A stretch of 64,000 nucleotides of DNA from Bradyrhizobium diversitatis (GTDB lineage Bacteria > Pseudomonadota > Alphaproteobacteria > Rhizobiales > Xanthobacteraceae): the NCBI RefSeq assembly GCF_016031635.1, contig NZ_JACEGD010000011.1, forward strand, positions 358,582 to 422,581. Direction: 5' to 3'. Every line of letters begins with the position of its first letter. Within the stretch, counting starts at the first letter, position 1. This document shows, piece by piece, positions 59,132 through 64,000 of the stretch. The translations under genes were made by a program, and so were the position numbers. Below the pieces are notes generated by a model. That model made no database searches and was not told the DNA's origin. It saw only the letters and a list, made by a program, of their open reading frames with translations.

Positions 59132-59875
59132 TCAGCCCTGGGCGATCAAGTCGACGCTTCCTGTGCTCAGCCGATAGATACCGCCGACCACCTTGAGCTT
59201 GCCCTGCTCGACCGCCGCGTTGAGGATCGGGGTGGCCGATTTCAGCTTGGCGACGTTGTCGAGGACGTTCTGGCGAATGGCGTTGTCGAGCGCATTCCCG
59301 CTCTGCTGAGCCGCCGTCTTCACCGCCGGCGCGATCGCGGAGACCAGCGTGGGGATGTGCCCCGGCAGCGGCTTGTCGTCTTTCAGCGACTTGATGGTCG
59401 CATCGACCGCGCCGCAATTGTCGTGGCCGAGCACCAGGATCAGGGGCGTTCCGAGCACCGCGACGGTGTATTCCATGCTCGCAACGGTCTCGTCGCCAGC
59501 GAAATTGCCGGCGACGCGGCACACGAACAGGTCTCCGCGTCCACTGTCGAAGGCATATTCGGGCGCGATGCGAGAATCGGCGCAGCTCAGCACGGCCGCG
59601 TAGGGATTCTGGCCGCCGACCAATGCCTCGCGCTCATGCTTGAAGTCGTGGCGGCGCGACACGCCCGACACGTAGCGCGCATTGCCTTCCATCAGCCGCT
59701 TCAGCGCCGCATCGGGCGACAGCACGTTCTGCGGTTTCGGCGGCGCCTTCTTCTCCTTGGCGAAGGCTGCCCCGCCAAACGCCGCGGCCGCAAGCGCCGA
59801 CGTGGCGAGGAGCATCATGGAGCGCCGGGAGGGAGCAACAGGATGATGCAGATTTTCGGAGCATTTGTCGCACAT
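59132..59875 (-). CDS. Exported beta-carbonic anhydrase
   Basis: The enzyme hydrates CO2 to bicarbonate. The 247-residue protein has an N-terminal export signal (APSRRSMMLLATSALAAAAF then GGAAFAKE; the twin arginine suggests Tat) and a beta-class core: AAVLSCADSRIAPEYAF with zinc-binding Cys and the Asp-Arg dyad, and LVLGHDNCGAVDATI with His and Cys ligands. The final part (VVGGIYRLSTGSVDLIAQG) is also typical. Beta-carbonic anhydrases are usually cytosolic, so a periplasmic location is notable. It precedes a gap to the caspase-like gene on the same strand. Confidence 0.93.
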   Translation of the reverse strand: MCDKCSENLHHPVAPSRRSMMLLATSALAAAAFGGAAFAKEKKAPPKPQNVLSPDAALKRLMEGNARYVSGVSRRHDFKHEREALVGGQNPYAAVLSCADSRIAPEYAFDSGRGDLFVCRVAGNFAGDETVASMEYTVAVLGTPLILVLGHDNCGAVDATIKSLKDDKPLPGHIPTLVSAIAPAVKTAAQQSGNALDNAIRQNVLDNVAKLKSATPILNAAVEQGKLKVVGGIYRLSTGSVDLIAQG

Positions 59876-60005
59876 GGTTGTTGTCCTTCCAGATTTCCCG
59901 TCAAACGAGATCGTCGGGCCGACAACTGATAGCTGCGCTCAAGCGACTTCGAAACCACACGCGAGCCAAATAGTTAAGCTTTGGTTTGCGGCGGTGCCGG
60001 CGACC

Positions 60006-63000
60006 TCAGAGCTGCTGCACGTCCACCACGCCCGCGACCGCCTTGATCGCGCCGGCGATCTGCGGCGAGACCTTGAAGCGGCCGGGCAGCTTCATCTCCA
60101 CCTCGGTCTCGAGGTCGAGCATCATCACCAGCGAGACCTCGCCGTCGCCGTTGGAGCGCGGTGCAGGCGCGGGACTCCCGACTTTCGGCGCGCCGCCGTT
60201 CGAGGCCGCCATGTCGGGCCCGGCGAGGCGCTTGGCGATCGAGTCCAGCGGCTTGGTGTCGCGCAGGAAGATGCGCAGGCCCTTCTGCGTCTTGGCCGCC
60301 GCATCATCGAGCGGCTCGGCATGCAGCACGCGGGCGCGCACGTCCTCGCCCTGAAGCTCGGCCCCTAACTGCAGCAGCACGGCCGCTCCCGGCTCCAGCA
60401 CGTCGCGATATTGTGCAAGGCCTTCCGAGAACAGCACCGCCTCGAAATGGCCGGTGGGATCCGACAGGCCCATGATGCCCATCTTGTTGCCGGTCTTGGT
60501 GCGCCGCTCCATGCGCGAGACCACGGTCGCGGCGACCTTGCCGGCGGTGGCGCCGGTCTTCACCGCGCGCGAGAACTCGGCCCAGCTCTGCACCCGCAGC
60601 CGCTTCAGCACGGTCGCGTAGTCGTCGAGCGGATGTCCCGACAGGAAGAAGCCGATCGCGTCGTATTCGCGGCGCAGCCGCTCCGCCGGCAGCCACGGCT
60701 CGACCTGCGGCAGCATGATGGTCGGCGCGTCCGCCGACATGCCGAACATGTCGTTCTGGCCGATGGTCGCGGCCTCGTGCGCGCGCTGGCAGGCGGCGAG
60801 GATCGAGTCGGCACCGGCAAAGACGCGCGCCCGGTTCGGCTCCAGCGTATCGAAGGCGCCCGCGGCGGCGAGACTTTCGATGATGCGCTTGTTGATCGCG
60901 CGCGGCGAGACCCGGGCGGCGAAATCTGCGAGCGAGGTGAACAGGCCGCCTCTGGTCCGCTCCGCGATGATCTGCTCGATCGCCTGGATGCCGACGCCCT
61001 TGAGCGCCGCGAGCGCATAGTAGATGGTCTTGTCGCCGACCTCGAAGGTCGCGCCCGACCGGTTGATGTTGGGCGGCTCGACCTTGATGCCGAGACGCTG
61101 CGCTTCGGAGCGGAATTCGGAAAGCTTGTCGGTGTTGTTGAGATCGAGCGTCATCGACGCGGCGATGAACTCCACCGGATAATGCGCCTTCATGTAGGCG
61201 GTGTGGTAGGACACCAGCGCGTAGGCCGCAGCGTGGCTCTTGTTGAAGCCGTAGTCGGCAAACTTCGCCAGCAGTTCGAAGATGGTCTCGGCCTGCCCCT
61301 TCGGCACGCCGTTCTTCACCGCGCCCGCGACGAAGATGTCGCGCTGCTTGTCCATCTCGGCACGGATCTTCTTGCCCATGGCGCGGCGCAGGAGGTCGGC
61401 GTCGCCGAGCGAATAGCCCGACATCACCTGCGCGATCTGCATCACCTGTTCCTGGTAGATGATGACGCCGAAGGTCTCTTTCAGGATCGGCTCCAGCACG
61501 GGATGCAGATATTCCGGCTCCTCGTCGCCGTGTTTGCGCGCGCAATAGGTCGGGATGTTCGCCATCGGGCCCGGGCGATAGAGCGCGACCAGCGCGATGA
61601 TGTCCTCGAAACGGTCCGGGCGCATGTCGATCAGCGCCCGCCGCATGCCCTGGCTTTCAACCTGGAACACGCCGACGACGTCGCCCCGGGCCAGCATCTG
61701 GTAGCTCTCGGCATCGTCGATCGGCAGCGTGGCGAGATCGACATCGATGCCGCGCGGCTCGAGCAGCTTGACTGCGACGTCGAGGACTGTGAGCGTTTTC
61801 AAGCCGAGGAAGTCGAACTTCACGAGCCCCGCGGGCTCGACCCATTTCATGTTGAACTGGGTCACCGGCATGTCGGATTTGGGATCGCGGTAGAGCGGCA
61901 CGAGCTCGCTCAACGGGCGATCGCCGATCACGATGCCGGCCGCATGGGTCGAGGCGTGGCGCGTCAGGCCTTCGAGGCGCTGCGCGATGTCGAAGGCGCG
62001 CGCCACGATCGGATCTTCATCGCGGAACGCCTGGAGCTTCGGCTCGCTCTCGATGGCGGCAGCCAGCGTCACCGGTGCCGCCGGATTCTGCGGCACCAGC
62101 TTGGTCAGCTTGTCGACCTGGCCATAGGGCATCTGCAGCACGCGACCGACGTCGCGCAGCACACCGCGCGCCTGCAGCGTGCCGAAGGTGATGATCTGCG
62201 CAACCTGGTCGCGGCCGTAGCGCTCCTGGACGTACTTGATCACCTCGCCGCGGCGGTCCTGGCAGAAGTCGATGTCGAAGTCCGGCATCGAAACGCGTTC
62301 GGGGTTGAGGAAGCGCTCGAACAGCAGGCCGAACTTGATCGGATCGAGGTCGGTGATGGTCAGCGCCCACGCTACCAGCGAGCCGGCGCCGGAGCCGCGG
62401 CCCGGCCCGACCGGAATCCCTTGCGACTTCGCCCATTTGATGAAGTCGGACACGATCAGGAAGTAGCCCGCATATTTCATGCGGGTGATGACGTCGAGCT
62501 CGAAGGCGAGCCGCTTGGCGTAGGTCTCCTCCGTCGTGCCCTGCGACAGGCCGTGGACGCGCAGGCGGTTGGCGAGCCCCTCCTCCGCCTGCCGCTTCAG
62601 TTCGGCGGCCTCCACCGCAGCCGCATCCGAGCTCGACGCGGCGCCGACGGTGAAGAACGGCAGGATCGGCTTGCGCGTCATCGGCCGGAACGAGCAGCGC
62701 TCGGCGATCTCCACCGTCGAGGCCAGCGCCTCCGGGATGTCGGCGAACAGCACCGCCATTTCGGCGCGCGTCTTGAAGCGATGATCCGGCGTGAGCTGCT
62801 CGCGTTCGGTCTCGGCGATCAGCCGTCCGCCCGCGATGCAGAGGAGCGCGTCATGGGCCTCGTAATCGTCGGTCGTGGCGAAATACGGCTCGTTGGTCGC
62901 AACCAGCGGCACTCCCTTGGCGTAGGCGATGTCGATCAAGCCGCTTTCGACGCGCCGCTCCTTCTCGGAGTTGTGGCGCTGCAATTCGACGTAGAGGCGG

Positions 63001-63509
63001 TCGCCGAACAGGCCGGCCAGGCGTTCGCAGCGCTGCGCGGCGAGTTCGGCATGACCGCCGGCGAGCGCCAGCGAGATCGGCCCGTCCGGTCCGCCCGTCA
63101 GCGCGATCAGGCCTTCGGTCTCGCCCTCGAGCCAATCGAACTTGATGAACGGAGCATGGCTGTCCGGCGATTCCAGGAACGCGCGCGAATTCAGCCGCAT
63201 CAGGCTGCGATAGCCGCGCTCCTGCGCTCCCAGCAGCACCACCCGCGACGGCCCCATCGCGTTGCGCGCATTCGGATCCTGGTCGCCGAAATCGATGGCC
63301 AGCTCGCAGCCGACGATCGGCTGGATGCCGGAACTCGCCATCTTGTCGGAGAACTCCAGCGCACCGAACAGATTGTCGGTGTCGGTCAGCGCCAGCGCGG
63401 GCTGGTGGTCCTTCTTCGCAAGCTCGGCAAGCTTGGCGATCTTGATCGAGCCCTTGAGCAGCGAATAGGCCGAGTGAACGTGAAGGTGAACGAATCCGGC
63501 GCTCGGCAT
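60006..63509 (-). CDS. dnaE: DNA polymerase III alpha subunit
   Basis: DnaE is the replicative polymerase. The 1167-residue protein starts MPSAGFVHLHVHSAYSLLKG with the PHP domain (GFVHLHVHSAYSLLKGSI), contains the palm catalytic motif MPDFDIDFCQDRRGEVI and GRGSGAGSLVAWALTITDLD, then RHASTHAAGIVIGDRPLSEL, FNKSHAAAYALVSYHTAYMK and a C-terminal OB domain (GKVAATVVSRMERRTKTGNK). Size and motifs are those of the main DnaE1. It is the last intact gene of the minus-strand run here. The frame is open to 63593 but residues before 63509 are not conserved. Confidence 0.97.
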   Translation of the reverse strand: MPSAGFVHLHVHSAYSLLKGSIKIAKLAELAKKDHQPALALTDTDNLFGALEFSDKMASSGIQPIVGCELAIDFGDQDPNARNAMGPSRVVLLGAQERGYRSLMRLNSRAFLESPDSHAPFIKFDWLEGETEGLIALTGGPDGPISLALAGGHAELAAQRCERLAGLFGDRLYVELQRHNSEKERRVESGLIDIAYAKGVPLVATNEPYFATTDDYEAHDALLCIAGGRLIAETEREQLTPDHRFKTRAEMAVLFADIPEALASTVEIAERCSFRPMTRKPILPFFTVGAASSSDAAAVEAAELKRQAEEGLANRLRVHGLSQGTTEETYAKRLAFELDVITRMKYAGYFLIVSDFIKWAKSQGIPVGPGRGSGAGSLVAWALTITDLDPIKFGLLFERFLNPERVSMPDFDIDFCQDRRGEVIKYVQERYGRDQVAQIITFGTLQARGVLRDVGRVLQMPYGQVDKLTKLVPQNPAAPVTLAAAIESEPKLQAFRDEDPIVARAFDIAQRLEGLTRHASTHAAGIVIGDRPLSELVPLYRDPKSDMPVTQFNMKWVEPAGLVKFDFLGLKTLTVLDVAVKLLEPRGIDVDLATLPIDDAESYQMLARGDVVGVFQVESQGMRRALIDMRPDRFEDIIALVALYRPGPMANIPTYCARKHGDEEPEYLHPVLEPILKETFGVIIYQEQVMQIAQVMSGYSLGDADLLRRAMGKKIRAEMDKQRDIFVAGAVKNGVPKGQAETIFELLAKFADYGFNKSHAAAYALVSYHTAYMKAHYPVEFIAASMTLDLNNTDKLSEFRSEAQRLGIKVEPPNINRSGATFEVGDKTIYYALAALKGVGIQAIEQIIAERTRGGLFTSLADFAARVSPRAINKRIIESLAAAGAFDTLEPNRARVFAGADSILAACQRAHEAATIGQNDMFGMSADAPTIMLPQVEPWLPAERLRREYDAIGFFLSGHPLDDYATVLKRLRVQSWAEFSRAVKTGATAGKVAATVVSRMERRTKTGNKMGIMGLSDPTGHFEAVLFSEGLAQYRDVLEPGAAVLLQLGAELQGEDVRARVLHAEPLDDAAAKTQKGLRIFLRDTKPLDSIAKRLAGPDMAASNGGAPKVGSPAPAPRSNGDGEVSLVMMLDLETEVEMKLPGRFKVSPQIAGAIKAVAGVVDVQQL

Positions 63510-63713
63510 GGTCGCGTGACGGCCTCTTGCAGATGAAATGGAGCGGTCGCCAACGCCGGGAGATGTCAGGCAGATCAAACGAGGATCCTGCATCGCCCGG
63601 CCGACTCGCCTCGCAATGGTGGGGCGTCACTGCTCCAGAGTCCACGCCGGAGCGGCCGATCGGCCAAGTCGTCCCGCTTTTCCCCAAGCGGCAGCGGCAC
63701 GCTCGCCGGCCTA

Positions 63714-64000
63714 GGTTCTGTACTCAAACCCCTTGCGAGTGACGAGGCGGAGTGATTCAAGGCTTCCCAAAAGGGAGGTCCTGATGGCCCGCTTTGATCT
63801 TTCAGACGCCGAGTGGACAATCATCTCTCCGCTGTTACCTGGGGCGGAAGGCAAGAAGAATGGCCGGCCGCGGCCGGATGATCGCAAGGTGCTCAACGGC
63901 ATCTTCTTCGTCCTGCGTACGGGGACACCCTGGCGCGATCTGCCGGAGCGCTATGGCCCTTACACAACAGCCTACAACCGCTTCAATCGATGGGCCAAGA
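63714..64000 (+). mobile_element. IS5-family insertion sequence, left part, cut by the window edge
   Basis: A transposase gene starts at 63784 and runs off the right edge; the bases from about 63714 (GGTTCTGTACTCAAACC) are the likely left terminal repeat, directly after CTAG, a target typical for some IS5 groups. The right end is outside the window, so the terminal repeat and any duplication cannot be verified. Confidence 0.6.
63784..64000 (+). CDS. IS5-family transposase, N-terminal part
   Basis: ATG 63784 preceded by GGGAGG opens a frame through the window end (72 residues), MARFDLSDAEWTIISPLLPG, then RPRPDDRKVLNGIFFVLRTG and TPWRDLPERYGPYTTAYNRF. This is the DUF4096-type N-terminal domain of IS5-family DDE transposases (IS427-like group). 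The catalytic DDE residues lie beyond the edge. Confidence 0.88.
   Translation, partial: MARFDLSDAEWTIISPLLPGAEGKKNGRPRPDDRKVLNGIFFVLRTGTPWRDLPERYGPYTTAYNRFNRWAK

Noticed and set aside
60411..63536. 1041-residue open frame opposite dnaE
   Set aside because: Antisense of a perfect DnaE sequence; composition only.

Overview
The window looks like part of an alphaproteobacterial chromosome, most likely Bradyrhizobium or a close relative in the Bradyrhizobiaceae (genus inferred from gene order and protein sequences, not computed). Coding sequence is GC-rich. The gene strings trpD-trpC-moaC, moeA-lexA, comEC/glnS/gltX/gltA and rpsB-tsf-pyrH-frr-uppS-cdsA-dxr-rseP-bamA-lpxD-fabZ-lpxA-lpxI-lpxB are typical of that group, as are a GAAC-N7-GAAC LexA operator, an orphan ABC substrate-binding protein and dispersed two-part palindromes between genes.

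Layout. 1-9000: a cut glutaminase N-terminus, an MFS exporter coupled to kdsA, a NIPSNAP protein, an OmpR-type two-component pair followed by a lipid-type methyltransferase, then pyrG, secG and tpiA. 9143-13437: ppiD, trpD, trpC, moaC in one direction. 13600-21900: an accessory block between moaC and moeA holding a Cache/PAS/GGDEF/EAL protein, an SDR, a CtpA protease, an FMN-dependent hydroxy-acid dehydrogenase, a YihX-like HAD phosphatase, two small ORFs and a ParE-type toxin-antitoxin pair. 22038-27447: moeA, lexA with its SOS box, a small conserved protein and comEC.

27510-31207 is a complete 3.7-kb IS1595-type transposon with perfect 24-bp terminal inverted repeats and a perfect 8-bp target duplication. 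Besides its transposase it carries an opposing passenger cluster: an unknown protein translationally coupled to a DUF1828-type protein, a winged-helix-like protein and a small helix-turn-helix protein closed by a strong terminator. This is the best candidate in the window for an undescribed system (cargo defence, addiction or regulation; function unproven).

31250-40503: DUF2171 and NTF2-like proteins, glnS divergent from gltX, gltA, a small exported protein, a frameshifted vanadium-haloperoxidase pseudogene, an orphan ABC-type binding protein and an ICMT-like methyltransferase. 40642-55963 (all minus strand, transcribed from rpsB towards lpxB): translation factors, UMP kinase, isoprenoid and phospholipid precursor enzymes, BamA assembly and lipid A synthesis, that is, an envelope-biogenesis superoperon interrupted once by a small plus-strand gene. 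56175-63509: an exported caspase-fold protein that has lost both catalytic residues and has a long proline-rich tail, an exported beta-carbonic anhydrase and dnaE. The right edge enters an IS5-family insertion sequence.

No tRNA, rRNA, CRISPR array or phage structural gene was seen.
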